A stretch of 64,000 nt of DNA from Clostridia bacterium (GCA_017466365.1 JAFTUG010000007.1:1-64000), one strand, 5' to 3'. Positions 17,393 to 26,242 are shown, counted from the stretch's first letter. The notes: generated from the sequence alone by a model not told the origin. Numbers and translations are program-made.

Positions 17393-18739
17393 ATGAACCG
17401 TAATTTTATAAAGAATGCACTTCGGCTTGCTTTGCCGATTGCATTGCAGCAGCTGCTCGTTTCCTGTGCGCAGCTTGTTGATACCGCAATGGTAACAAAA
17501 CTCGGAAACGTTGTTGTTTCATCTGTCGGCGTTTCCTCAAGATGGATATTTCTGATGAACCTTTTCTATTTCGGTATTTCATCAGGCTCCGCCGCTCTTA
17601 TTGCACAGTTCTGGGGCGCAAAGGAAAAGAAAAACATTCAGAAATCCTACGGTGTTGCACTTATTTTCGGCACTGTTGTTGCCGTTGTTTTCTCCTTTGC
17701 AATGTTTCTTTTCCCTCAATATCTGATAAGGGTTTTCACAGGTGAACAGGAGGTTATAGATACCTCGGTTCAATATATGAAGATAGTTGCATTCATGGGA
17801 ATTTTCAGTTCATTCAACCAAATAACATGCACCGCTTTGCGGGCAACCGAAAGAGTTAATCCGCCGCTGTTTACTTCATTTGCATCGGTTGTTATGAATA
17901 CAGTACTCAACTATATTCTCATTAACGGAAAGCTCGGTTTTCCTGCACTCGGCATCAGAGGTGCGGCGCTTGCAACGCTTACTTCAACCGCATTCCAATC
18001 GTTACTTCTTTTTATTGTTTTAAGAACATCAAAGGATATCTTTAACGGCAAAATAAGGGAGTTTTTTAAAATCACATCTTCTTTTGTTCGCCGTTTTTCC
18101 GTTGTTTGCCTGCCCGTTATCTTTAACGAGGTTGCGTGGGCAATCGGTACAAATATTTACGTTATGGTTTTTGCAAGGCAGGGAAGCGAGGCTTATGCAG
18201 GATATACGATATTCAGCTCGATAGAACAAATCGCTTTTGTTTTCTTTGTAGGCGTCTGCCATGCATGCTCGATTATGACGGGCAAAACCATCGGCGAAGG
18301 CGACAGCACGGGTGCATACAAGCTTGCTAAAAAGTTTGTTATTATGACTCCGATTATCGGCTTGATTACGGGAATGGTCTTTATAGTTATAAGAAATCCC
18401 GTTCTTTCGCTTCTCGACATAGAAACGCAGGCGGCATTCGACCTTGCCTCAAAGCTTGTTTTGCTTTACTGCCTCTGGCTGCCGATAAGAAATATTCCTT
18501 ATACTCTGATAGTCGGCACATTCAGGGCGGGCGGAGATACAAAGGTGGGAATTATCTATGACTGCATATCACTTTATCTCATAGGAGTTCCTGTTGTTGT
18601 TATTCTCGGAATGATTGTCAAGGCTGATTTTGAATATCTTATTCTTGCAATGTATTTCTGCGAGGATATACCAAAATCGATAATGAGCATATGCCGATTC
18701 AGAAGCAAAAAATGGATAAAAAATTTAACAGATAAATAA
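17393..18739 (+). CDS. MATE family efflux transporter
   Basis: A 448-residue membrane protein with about 12 predicted helices in two halves, each starting with the MATE pattern (ALPIALQQLLVSCAQLVDTAMVTKLGN at about 14-40; VCLPVIFNEVAWAIGTN at about 238-254). MATE proteins export drugs, cations or metabolites using a Na+ or H+ gradient. It is a single-gene unit with its own promoter and a strong terminator, convergent with the DUF1846 gene. A second, distinct MATE gene lies at 50545. The substrate cannot be predicted. Confidence 0.93.
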   Translation: MNRNFIKNALRLALPIALQQLLVSCAQLVDTAMVTKLGNVVVSSVGVSSRWIFLMNLFYFGISSGSAALIAQFWGAKEKKNIQKSYGVALIFGTVVAVVFSFAMFLFPQYLIRVFTGEQEVIDTSVQYMKIVAFMGIFSSFNQITCTALRATERVNPPLFTSFASVVMNTVLNYILINGKLGFPALGIRGAALATLTSTAFQSLLLFIVLRTSKDIFNGKIREFFKITSSFVRRFSVVCLPVIFNEVAWAIGTNIYVMVFARQGSEAYAGYTIFSSIEQIAFVFFVGVCHACSIMTGKTIGEGDSTGAYKLAKKFVIMTPIIGLITGMVFIVIRNPVLSLLDIETQAAFDLASKLVLLYCLWLPIRNIPYTLIVGTFRAGGDTKVGIIYDCISLYLIGVPVVVILGMIVKADFEYLILAMYFCEDIPKSIMSICRFRSKKWIKNLTDK

Positions 18740-18742
18740 AGA

Positions 18743-18772
18743 GGAAGCACTCACGGTGAGTGCTTCCTTTTA
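18743..18772. terminator. Terminator between MATE and DUF1846 genes
   Basis: GGAAGCACTCAC / GTGAGTGCTTCC, a perfect 12-bp stem followed by CTTTTAT. It starts 3 bases after the MATE stop and ends at the DUF1846 stop. Confidence 0.88.
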
Positions 18773-20260
18773 TCATTTATGATATAGTTTTTTTGTCTGA
18801 TATCTGGGCTCGCAGGTGATATTGAGACCAAGCTTTCTGTATACATCCATATCAACCTGTGAAAGAATAACCGTTGAATGTGCATCGCAATCCTTAAGCC
18901 CTTCAATTGCTTCAAGAGCTTTTTTGGCAACGGGATTTGTGTTTGCACTCATTGAAAGAGCAATAAGTGTTTCATCGGAATGAAGTCTCGGGTTTCTTCC
19001 TTTAAGGAGACCTGTTTTAAGCTCCTGAATAGGCTCGATAATTGACGGAGAAATCATAAGCAAATCTTCAGGAAGACCTGCAAGATACTTTGCTGCATTA
19101 AGAAGAGCCGCACTTGAAGCACCGAGAAGATTTGAGGTTTTGCCCGTTACGATTTTACCATCGGGAAGCTCGATTGCAACCGCAGGCTGACCCTCGGTTT
19201 CGCTGCTTCTGTCAAGAGCCGCCTTTATAACCTTTCTGTCCTCAACACCGATGCCTGCCTGATTCATAAGGCTGACTATCTTATCAACAGCCTCCTGCTT
19301 GCCTCTGCCCATTTTCAAATCGCAGAGAGCATTGAAATATCTGCGGATAATTTCCTGCTTTGAAGCTTCTCTTGTTACTTCATCGTCACAGATAGCATAG
19401 CCCGCCATATTAACTCCCATATCCGTGGGTGATTTATAAGGACTTACACCCTCAATTCTTTCAAATATTGCATTCAGAACGGGAAAAACCTCAACATCTC
19501 TGTTGTAGTTAACCGTTGTAACCCCGTATGCATCAAGATGATAGGGGTCAATCATGTTAACGTCATTGAGATCTGCCGTTGCGGCTTCATAAGCAAGGTT
19601 AACGGGATGCTTGAGAGGAAGATTCCATACTGGGAAGGTCTCAAACTTCGCATAGCCTGCTTTGTTGCCCCTCTGATTTTCATGGTAAAGCTGCGAAAGG
19701 CAGGTTGCCATTTTTCCGCTGCCCGGGCCGGGTGCGGTGATAACCACAAGAGGTCTTTCAGTTTCAATAAACTCGTTTTTTCCGAATCCCTCATCGCTTA
19801 CTATATGAGAAACATTATAAGGATAGCCTTCTATATTGCGGTGAATGAAAACCTTGATTCCGAGAGTTTCAAGCTTTGATTTGAAGGCTTCTGCGGCAGG
19901 CTGTTCCTTGAATTGAGCAAGGACAACACTTCCCACAAAAAGACCTGCATTTCTGTATTCATCGATAAGGCGCAAAACATCGGCATCATAGGTTATACCG
20001 AGGTCACGGCGCATTTTGTTGCTTTCGATATCGCCCGAATTTATTACTATAACAACCTCAACATTGTCTGCAATGCTTTTGAGCATCTGCAGCTTGCTGT
20101 CGGGCGCAAAGCCGGGTAAAACTCTTGATGCATGAAAATCATCAAAAAGCTTTCCTCCGAATTCAAGATACAGCTTTCCTCCGAATTCGTTAATGCGCTT
20201 GCTTATCTGCTCGGACTGCTTGCTGATATAAGCAGCGTTGTCAAAACCGATTTTCTTCAA
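18773..20260 (-). CDS. DUF1846 family protein
   Basis: A 495-residue cytoplasmic protein of the DUF1846 family, found across Firmicutes. It starts MKKIGFDNAAYISKQSEQI, the standard beginning of this family. A TAPGPGSGKMATCLSQLYHEN segment (about 178-198) resembles a P-loop-like glycine-rich turn, and KFETFPVWNLPLKHPVNLAYEAATADLND is a conserved core. Structures exist for the family but no accepted biochemical role. The TTG at 20260 is chosen because it gives the conserved start and has AGGG 8 bases upstream; GTG and TTG codons just before are too close to the ribosome site. Confidence 0.9.
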   Translation of the reverse strand: MKKIGFDNAAYISKQSEQISKRINEFGGKLYLEFGGKLFDDFHASRVLPGFAPDSKLQMLKSIADNVEVVIVINSGDIESNKMRRDLGITYDADVLRLIDEYRNAGLFVGSVVLAQFKEQPAAEAFKSKLETLGIKVFIHRNIEGYPYNVSHIVSDEGFGKNEFIETERPLVVITAPGPGSGKMATCLSQLYHENQRGNKAGYAKFETFPVWNLPLKHPVNLAYEAATADLNDVNMIDPYHLDAYGVTTVNYNRDVEVFPVLNAIFERIEGVSPYKSPTDMGVNMAGYAICDDEVTREASKQEIIRRYFNALCDLKMGRGKQEAVDKIVSLMNQAGIGVEDRKVIKAALDRSSETEGQPAVAIELPDGKIVTGKTSNLLGASSAALLNAAKYLAGLPEDLLMISPSIIEPIQELKTGLLKGRNPRLHSDETLIALSMSANTNPVAKKALEAIEGLKDCDAHSTVILSQVDMDVYRKLGLNITCEPRYQTKKLYHK

Positions 20261-20322
20261 TTTCAACACCCTTTCACCGCCATACTGTAAAAAACTGCGG
20301 ATTTTGTAAAACTAACTAATAT

Positions 20323-20351
20323 ATTATATATCAGCATTTATTTTAAATCAA
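20323..20351 (-). promoter_or_regulatory. Promoter of the DUF1846 gene
   Basis: The minus strand reads TTGATT, 17-base spacer, TATAAT, 63 bases before the start. Confidence 0.75.
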
Positions 20352-20404
20352 GTGTAATAAAAATAAAATTTAATATGCTTCAAAAAGCAAAGCTTTGCAT
20401 TGTT

Positions 20405-20442
20405 TTTTTGCACAAAACAGGATTCATCAATTTGTGCAAAAA
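20405..20442. repeat. Perfect 12-bp inverted repeat
   Basis: Arms TTTTTGCACAAA (20405-20416) and TTTGTGCAAAAA (20431-20442) are separated by 14 bases. No T run follows on either strand, so it is not a standard terminator. It lies between the divergent DUF1846 promoter and the next gene, a fitting place for an operator or a structured leader. The 336-base spacer around it (20261-20596) otherwise holds the DUF1846 promoter and a strong but apparently unused ribosome site at 20521. Confidence 0.6.
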
Positions 20443-20596
20443 GCAGAAACTGAAAATTCTTTTTATTTTTATGTAACAAAATGAAATTTTTGTCATTAAT
20501 TATTGAAAGCATATGCCAAAAGGAGGCGGTTGAGATGGTTTAGACTTGACATCGGATGAATAAAAAAGCTTAATTAAAAAAGAAAGGAATTTTATT

Positions 20597-21088
20597 ATGG
20601 CAACTATTATTATACGAATCATCACTCTCGCAATGAGCATTTCAATATTTTTCACAAGTGTTATCCCTGCTCGGATTTCAGGCAAGGATTACGAGGTTGT
20701 TCCCGAAAATCAGATAACGGTTTCCGATTCGGGGTTTCGCGGTGAAGGAGTGAGCCTTCCGGAAGGTTATAAGATAATATCTGAATATAACGATTGGATT
20801 GCTCTTGATTTTGGAGACGACAAGATAAAATCATCTTATGACAAAAAGTATTTTGAAACAAACAATCTTGTTGTTGCGGCATTTTTACTTCCTAATCCGG
20901 GGTACGAAACCCATGTTATCAATGCTGCCGAATGCGGTGATACACTTCTTCTGAACTGCGTTCATATTTATGACGGAAGCATGGTTATTCAGATATTGGA
21001 TACAAATATTGTTTTGGTTGAAACAGGCAAAGAAGTAAAAAATGCTGATATTTCATCACAAAAAATGACCGTACCAATCGCATTCTGA
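20597..21088 (+). CDS. Hypothetical exported protein
   Basis: A 163-residue protein I do not recognise. Residues 1-22 are hydrophobic after a short start and look like a signal peptide or membrane anchor. The rest is soluble, beta-rich and mostly acidic, with segments such as YNDWIALDFGDDKIKSSYDKKYFETNNLVVAAFLL. This resembles protease-complex inhibitor-type folds (PrcB-like) in pattern only. An AGAAAGGAATTTTATT site precedes the ATG. It stands alone between divergent and convergent neighbours, with a hairpin just after its stop. Confidence 0.6.
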   Translation: MATIIIRIITLAMSISIFFTSVIPARISGKDYEVVPENQITVSDSGFRGEGVSLPEGYKIISEYNDWIALDFGDDKIKSSYDKKYFETNNLVVAAFLLPNPGYETHVINAAECGDTLLLNCVHIYDGSMVIQILDTNIVLVETGKEVKNADISSQKMTVPIAF

Positions 21089-21093
21089 CAGAC

Positions 21094-21121
21094 AAAAAGC
21101 GGCTGCAATCTGCAGCCGCTT
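21094..21121. terminator. Terminator between hypothetical gene and GPH symporter
   Basis: AAGCGGCTGCA / TGCAGCCGCTT, a perfect 11-bp stem with a 3-base loop. The T run is on the minus-strand side, so it mainly ends the GPH operon; it also folds at the end of the plus-strand gene. Confidence 0.8.
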
Positions 21122-21143
21122 GACTATTCTGTAAAGGATTTCT

Positions 21144-22607
21144 TCAGACGTTTTCTTCGACTGTACCTCTTGTCTGACGAAGGCTTACATACATGGTTTC
21201 AAGCCTTGACTTATTAAGAGGATAGCCGAATTTGAAGAGGATAAACACGAGTGTATAAACTATTGCCGGGATAATCGTACATACAAAAAGAATTCCCTCG
21301 CCTACTCCCTCAACATAGCCTGCAGAGCCGTGGATTGCACCGTCATAGCCTGCAACAGAAGCAAGAAGCTTCATTCCGCCTACGTCGGCAATTGTCTGAC
21401 CGAGGTTGCGGCAGAAGGTATAAACCGCATAAACAGCACTTTCGCTGCGTATGCCCGTCTTGTATTCCTGATAGTCGATAACATCTGTAATAATTGCCCA
21501 GTTTGTGATGCTTACAAATGAATAGCCGAAGCCGATTACGAATGTGAAAAGCATAAACACAACGGGTGCGCTGCCTGTTCTTGCACAATGAGGAACAACA
21601 AATAACATAAGAACCGCTGCAATCGCCGAGAAGAAAGTTCCGAAGCTGCAAAGCTCCTGCTTGCCAAACTTCTTAACAAGCTTGGGCATGAAGAAAATCA
21701 TAACCGCCATGGGAAGATAGTTTGCAATTGTTCCGATGATTGAAAGGTCGGTATTTTCAAAGTAGTTTTTATAGAGATACTGGTTAAGTGATGCAAACTG
21801 AAGCTGTCCGCTGATAAGAATACCCGAAAGGCAGGCAACGATAAACGGTCTGCTCTTGAGCATTCCTTTGTACATTCCCTTGATATCAACCTTGGGTTCT
21901 TCTTCGGAAGCAACTCTTTCCTTGGTTGTCTTAAAGCAAAGGAAGTAGAAGATTATGGAGAGAACGCCCATAATGATTCCGAATTTAAGCATTCCGCCCG
22001 CATCGGCAGCCTTAACGGGATTACCCTCGCTGTTTGTGCCGGTAACGGTATAAATAATCATGGGACCGATGAGAAGAGGAATCGCACCGCCGAGACCCGC
22101 ACCGATTGAGCGGAAGGTTGAAAGAAGAGTTCTTCCTTCAGGGTCATCGGTGATAACAGACGCAAGCGAGCCGTAAGGAATATTGATTGTTGTATACATC
22201 ATGCCGAAGCCGATATAAGTGATATACATAAGCACAACAACAACGGTTTCGCTGGTTGTGAATGCTCTGAAATTCACAAAGCAAAGTGCTGCCATTATTC
22301 CGAGAGGAATTGCAAACCATTTGATAAAAGGTCTGTATTTTCCGTCTTTGTTGGGTCTTTTCTTTGCAATAAGATTTCCCCACAGAGGGTCATTTATTGC
22401 ATCCCAAAGTCTTGCGATAAGCAAAAGGGTTGTGATTTTGCTTTCCGCAACCTTGAGAATATCGGTGAAGAACACCTTAAGATAAGATGAAACATATGTA
22501 AGAACAAATAAATTTGCAGCATCGCCGAATGCGTATCCCAATCCGTCTTTAAAGCCTATTTTATTGGGGTGGACAAACTCGGCATCAAGTGAACGCTGTT
22601 TTGCCAC
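21144..22607 (-). CDS. GPH-family sugar:cation symporter (MelB-like MFS)
   Basis: A 487-residue, 12-helix transporter of the glycoside-pentoside-hexuronide family. GLGYAFGDAANLFVLTYVSSYLKVFFTD at the start, ARLWDAINDPLWGNLI (about 66-81) and RPFIKWFAIPLG match GPH motifs, including the cation-site aspartates in helices II and IV. It imports a glycoside or hexuronide with Na+ or H+. The start is GTG after AAAGGAGG. It is the last gene of a minus-strand operon after a PHP phosphoesterase and a Gfo/Idh oxidoreductase, which suggests that the operon handles one sugar derivative. Confidence 0.92.
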   Translation of the reverse strand: MAKQRSLDAEFVHPNKIGFKDGLGYAFGDAANLFVLTYVSSYLKVFFTDILKVAESKITTLLLIARLWDAINDPLWGNLIAKKRPNKDGKYRPFIKWFAIPLGIMAALCFVNFRAFTTSETVVVVLMYITYIGFGMMYTTINIPYGSLASVITDDPEGRTLLSTFRSIGAGLGGAIPLLIGPMIIYTVTGTNSEGNPVKAADAGGMLKFGIIMGVLSIIFYFLCFKTTKERVASEEEPKVDIKGMYKGMLKSRPFIVACLSGILISGQLQFASLNQYLYKNYFENTDLSIIGTIANYLPMAVMIFFMPKLVKKFGKQELCSFGTFFSAIAAVLMLFVVPHCARTGSAPVVFMLFTFVIGFGYSFVSITNWAIITDVIDYQEYKTGIRSESAVYAVYTFCRNLGQTIADVGGMKLLASVAGYDGAIHGSAGYVEGVGEGILFVCTIIPAIVYTLVFILFKFGYPLNKSRLETMYVSLRQTRGTVEENV

Positions 22608-22639
22608 AACATTACCTCCTTTTTAACAATTCATATTTT

Positions 22640-23803
22640 TTAAAATGCAAAATATTTTTCTCTCTGCTTCTGAACTCTGCCGCTTATAAATTCAAGCGTT
22701 TCTTTTGCGCCTTCAACACCGCAGGCATAATCCTTCATGGCTCTGCCCTCTTCATAGCAAAGGTCATCGTGAAGCGGGAAATAGTTCTTAAGCAGGAAGT
22801 TTGCATATTTTGCAAATCTGAAATCGCCTACAAGGCGATATTCCTTGCTGATGCCGTCAATTGCTATTGAATAGAGTTTCTTGATGGAATCAATAATTGC
22901 AGTTCTTTCGTTTTCAGGTGAGAACACCATGGTTGATGCAACGTAGGCATTATCATTGTTCACCGAGCTATGGCTGTCTGTGCTTCCGACGATAGGGAAT
23001 TTATCATATCCCTTTGCAAGAACCTCATAATACTTATGGGTCTGGAAACCGTTCTGTTCATAATAGCTTTCACCGCCGAGAACTTCAAACGCATCAAACG
23101 GATGAGTTTTAAGCATATAATCAGTAAAGGTTTCAGGCACCTGATAAACGTTTGAAATCCAGTAAGGATGGCAAAAAATTCCGAGACCCTCTGCATTTCT
23201 GATATGATTAAACACCCAGACACAACTTGCATATGTGAAAGGTTCGATTCCTTCGGGAATATCGAGTGTCGGGATAAGCGCATCAACTTCTGCTCTGTAT
23301 TCATCCTCGGTAATCATATCGGGGCAAGGGAAGCCTTCAAAACGGCGCTTATCGATATCATAGCCGAATTCGTCGGCATATTCATCCTTGAGAAGTCCGT
23401 TAACAGAATATTTACCGCCAAAGTTTACAATATGAACATCGTTGATATGGTCGGGTGCAACATCGGGAAGATGAACTTCCTCACCGGGAATGATATTGAA
23501 CTCAATGGGAACATCCTTATATGTTTCTATCGCCTCAAGCGAAGGATAATAACGGTGATGGTCGGTAATCGCGAAGAAATCATAGCCATGCTTTCTGTAG
23601 TTTGCGCTTACAATTGCAGGTGCCTGTCTTCCGTCGGAACGGCAGGTATGCATATGCAAATCGCCGATAAGAGGATATCTTCCGCAAAGGTCTTCTGCAA
23701 GAGCATATACGCTCAACTGAAGAAGTCTTTTGTTTGTGTCTTTTTCAAAAATACGTATAAAATATTCCTGCTCATAAGGAAATTCATACTTAAATTTTAT
23801 CAC
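22640..23803 (-). CDS. PHP-domain phosphoesterase, remaining open part
   Basis: The 387-residue open part begins with a GTG at 23803. It carries an intact PHP metallo-phosphoesterase domain: LIGDLHMHTCRSDG (about 41-54) with the first HxH, ITDHHRYY, GEEVH, FCHPYW and GSTDSHSS supply the remaining metal ligands. PHP enzymes hydrolyse phosphate esters with a trinuclear metal site. The GTG has no convincing ribosome site, and the same frame continues upstream through a TAA to a good ATG (separate entry). If translated from here or by readthrough the catalytic domain would be complete. Confidence 0.75.
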   Translation of the reverse strand: MIKFKYEFPYEQEYFIRIFEKDTNKRLLQLSVYALAEDLCGRYPLIGDLHMHTCRSDGRQAPAIVSANYRKHGYDFFAITDHHRYYPSLEAIETYKDVPIEFNIIPGEEVHLPDVAPDHINDVHIVNFGGKYSVNGLLKDEYADEFGYDIDKRRFEGFPCPDMITEDEYRAEVDALIPTLDIPEGIEPFTYASCVWVFNHIRNAEGLGIFCHPYWISNVYQVPETFTDYMLKTHPFDAFEVLGGESYYEQNGFQTHKYYEVLAKGYDKFPIVGSTDSHSSVNNDNAYVASTMVFSPENERTAIIDSIKKLYSIAIDGISKEYRLVGDFRFAKYANFLLKNYFPLHDDLCYEEGRAMKDYACGVEGAKETLEFISGRVQKQREKYFAF

Positions 23804-24013
23804 ACCGTCATATGTAAACTCAACCGTCTTTCCGTTTTCTCTGTAAGGATAATCACGGGGATTCCCATCTTCCAGACCGTAAACGGCAAGATATATGTTT
23901 TAGGGATTTTTAAAGTCTGCATGATATCCGAGAGGCTTGATTGTTATCTCAACTTCTTTTCCTGCAGGAAAAACCTTCGGGAATATGTCATAATAATGAA
24001 GTTCTGTTTTCAT
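22640..24013 (-). pseudogene. Full-length PHP-domain gene interrupted by an in-frame TAA
   Basis: An ATG at 24013 with a strong AAGGAGA site, 12 bases after the upstream oxidoreductase gene, opens a frame that reads MKTELHYYDIFPKV and continues to codon 38. That codon is TAA (23902-23900). The same frame resumes at once (NIYLAVYGLEDG) and stays open to 22640, 458 codons in all. The first 70 codons encode a beta-rich N-terminal domain of this PHP family. A single base change (for example GAA, AAA or CAA to TAA) explains the break. It may be a true nonsense mutation, a sequencing error or recoding. Confidence 0.72.
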
Positions 24014-24025
24014 TTATATTTCTCC

Positions 24026-25018
24026 TTATTCAACTTCAACGGTTTTGTCCGTTTCATATGCAATATATGAATTTTCAAGAAGCTCTGCAAGCTCAATTGC
24101 TTCTTTTAATCCCATGCCTTCGGGACTGCCTGTTCCGTTAAGACAAGCATTAACAAAAGCAGGAATCGGATGCTCGCCCTGCTCGGGAAGAACGTCGGGT
24201 GTTATAAAGCCTTTGTTGAGCTTTGCCGTCTGCATCGTTTTATATTTGACGTCATCCGCACCTCTCCAAAGGAAGATGCCTTCAGTACCGTGAACCTCAA
24301 TGGTATAAGGCGAAGAGAAAGCAAGGAAAGAGGTTTCGGAAACGCCGATAATACCATTTTCAAACTCAATGACGGAAACTGCATTTTCATCAACAGGCGT
24401 TCCGAAAACTGAATTTGCAATACCGGTTATCTTTTTTGGTTTACCGCAAAGATATGAGAGGAGATACATGGGATGGCATCCGAGGTCCATCATCGCACCG
24501 CCTGCACAGTCCTCTTTTATAAACCAATATTCGGGAAGCCATTTCCCGCTGACGCCGTTGTGTGCATTGCGGATTCTGACGTTTGTTACTCTGCCGAAAT
24601 CACCGTTTTCAATATGCTGTTTTGCAAACTTGACAGCACTCCATGCCTTATGGGGGAATGAAATAGTAAAGGTTACGCCATTTTCTTCAATAGCCTTTTC
24701 GATTTCACGGCATTCCTCAACTGTGCACGCAAGAGTTTTCTCGGTAAAAATATGCTTGCCTGCTTTTGCAGCTTTGATGAGCACTTCTTTGTGCATAGTT
24801 GTGGGAGTACAGCAGCAAACGGCATCAATATCATCTCTTGCAAGAAGGATATCAAGATCAGATTCAAAATCACAGCCGAGCTTTTCCGCCCAGGACATTC
24901 CTCTTTCGGGATTTTCGTCCCAAACTGCAACTATTTCGGCTTTTTCGGTTTTAAGAAAATCACGGGCATATCCTTCTGCATGAACATGCCACTTGGAAAG
25001 CATAGCTATTTTGAGCAT
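24026..25018 (-). CDS. Gfo/Idh/MocA-family NAD(P)-dependent oxidoreductase
   Basis: A 330-residue dehydrogenase. The N-terminal Rossmann fold begins IAMLSKWHVHAEGYARDF (an unusual turn in place of GxGxxG), followed by EIVAVWDENPERG and the CCCTPTTMHKEVLIKAAKAGKHIFTEKTLA segment with the catalytic-site EK motif of this family. The C-terminal half has GGAMMDLGCHPMYLLSYLCG, with the active-site Asp and His. It would oxidise or reduce a sugar or inositol derivative. The ATG at 25018 has GGAGGAG upstream. It is the first gene of an operon with the PHP gene and the GPH symporter. Confidence 0.9.
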   Translation of the reverse strand: MLKIAMLSKWHVHAEGYARDFLKTEKAEIVAVWDENPERGMSWAEKLGCDFESDLDILLARDDIDAVCCCTPTTMHKEVLIKAAKAGKHIFTEKTLACTVEECREIEKAIEENGVTFTISFPHKAWSAVKFAKQHIENGDFGRVTNVRIRNAHNGVSGKWLPEYWFIKEDCAGGAMMDLGCHPMYLLSYLCGKPKKITGIANSVFGTPVDENAVSVIEFENGIIGVSETSFLAFSSPYTIEVHGTEGIFLWRGADDVKYKTMQTAKLNKGFITPDVLPEQGEHPIPAFVNACLNGTGSPEGMGLKEAIELAELLENSYIAYETDKTVEVE

Positions 25019-25075
25019 CAATACTCCTCCGATACACAAAAATGTATTATTATTCACATAATATCACAGTAAATC

Positions 25076-25116
25076 AAAAAAGTCGAGAAAAATTACATGA
25101 TTTTCTCGACCTTTTT
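25076..25116. terminator. Bidirectional terminator
   Basis: GTCGAGAAAA / TTTTCTCGAC stem with an 9-base loop and A/T runs on both sides. It ends the small membrane-protein gene at 25135-25386 (minus strand). Confidence 0.82.
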
Positions 25117-25134
25117 ATTTTATTGTGGTATAAT

Positions 25135-25386
25135 TCAGTTTGAGGAGTTCTTTTTTCTCTTTGAGCAATACTCCATCCCCGTTGAAGCCGCAAAAACAGC
25201 AACCGAAACGGGTCTCACGGCAGTCAGCAGCTTTTCGCTTAATCCGACTGCGGTATAATAATCAAAAATCTCCCCCGCACCTATGTAAAGCACGGTTGAA
25301 GCAATAAGAATTATTGCAATCACAACCCATCCTGCAATAAACACAAACTTTGCGGGGCGGTGAATATTCTTTAAAATATCTTTCAT
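25135..25386 (-). CDS. Small membrane protein of unknown function
   Basis: An 83-residue protein with a strong AAGGAGGA ribosome site and its own promoter. There is one clear transmembrane helix (about 14-36, FVFIAGWVVIAIILIASTVLY) and a second weaker hydrophobic stretch (about 54-70). The ends are basic (KDILKNIHRPAK; SKRKKNSSN). No family recognised. It is a single-gene transcription unit, with a promoter upstream and a terminator downstream, which supports it being real. Confidence 0.68.
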   Translation of the reverse strand: MKDILKNIHRPAKFVFIAGWVVIAIILIASTVLYIGAGEIFDYYTAVGLSEKLLTAVRPVSVAVFAASTGMEYCSKRKKNSSN

Positions 25387-25407
25387 ATCCGTCCTCCTTA
25401 TACGCAG

Positions 25408-25436
25408 ATTATACTTTACTCGGCGGATATGTTCAA
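25408..25436 (-). promoter_or_regulatory. Promoter of the small membrane-protein gene
   Basis: The minus strand reads TTGAAC, 17-base spacer, TATAAT, 22 bases before the start codon. Confidence 0.7.
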
Positions 25437-25468
25437 ATCTAAAATTTTACCAATAAGGAATGATTCTG

Positions 25469-26242
25469 ATGTCTTTCGGAATTTCTACATCGTGCCTTTA
25501 TCCTCTTGAAACAGAAAAATCCCTTGATATGCTTGGAAAAATCGGAGTTAAGACCTGCGAGGTTTTTCTTAATTCTCCAAGTGAAACAACCCTTCAATTT
25601 GCAAAAATTCTCAACGAAGTACGCAATGAATACGGTATAAAAATCTCATCCGTACACCCCTTCTCCTCGTTTGCCGAAACCTACATGCTTTTCAGCGCAT
25701 ACGGCAGGCGTTTTGACGATATGCTTGAATTTTACAAGCGTACTTTTGAGGTAACGGCAGAGGTGGGGGCTGATTTTTCTGTTATACACGGCGCACTCAC
25801 AAATGCAAATATCTCCGAAACGGAATATTTTGAACGGTTTGCAAAACTCATTGAAGAGGGCAAAAAATTCGGCATTGCCGCATGCCACGAAAATGTTAAC
25901 AGACATCTTTGCGAAAGCCCGGAGTTTATCGAGAAAATGATTGGTTATCTCGGAGATGATTTCAAGCTTGTTTTTGATGTTAAACAGGCTGTGCGTGCAG
26001 GCTTCTCACCGCTCGAATTTGCCGAGAAATTCAAAGAAAGAACAGTTCATATCCATATCAGCGACCATACCGAAAGTGCAGACTGTATTCCTCCCGGAAA
26101 AGGCGTCTTTAATTTCAAAAAGCTCATGGAAATAATGAATTCCGCAGATTATAAAGGGGATTATATTATTGAGCTTTACCGCGAAAATTTCAGCGATACA
26201 GCCGATTTAAAATCAGCTCTGCTCTATATGCAAAATTTATAA
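25469..26242 (+). CDS. Sugar phosphate isomerase/epimerase (xylose isomerase-like TIM barrel)
   Basis: A 257-residue TIM-barrel protein of the AP_endonuc_2/IolE-like family. It starts MSFGISTSCLYPLETEKSLDML. Metal ligands are likely in CHENVNRHL (Glu, about 142), VFDVKQAVRAG (Asp, about 173), VHIHISDH (His) and YIIELYRENF (Glu, near the end). The family isomerises or epimerises sugars and inositol derivatives using a divalent metal. The ATG at 25469 is chosen over 25460 because AAGGA is then correctly spaced. It forms a single-gene unit before the ligase/racemase pair. Confidence 0.83.
   Translation: MSFGISTSCLYPLETEKSLDMLGKIGVKTCEVFLNSPSETTLQFAKILNEVRNEYGIKISSVHPFSSFAETYMLFSAYGRRFDDMLEFYKRTFEVTAEVGADFSVIHGALTNANISETEYFERFAKLIEEGKKFGIAACHENVNRHLCESPEFIEKMIGYLGDDFKLVFDVKQAVRAGFSPLEFAEKFKERTVHIHISDHTESADCIPPGKGVFNFKKLMEIMNSADYKGDYIIELYRENFSDTADLKSALLYMQNL

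Noticed and set aside
23168..24070. A 300-residue plus-strand open frame over the PHP gene
   Set aside because: It lies antisense to the PHP gene, has no ribosome site and encodes no recognisable domain.
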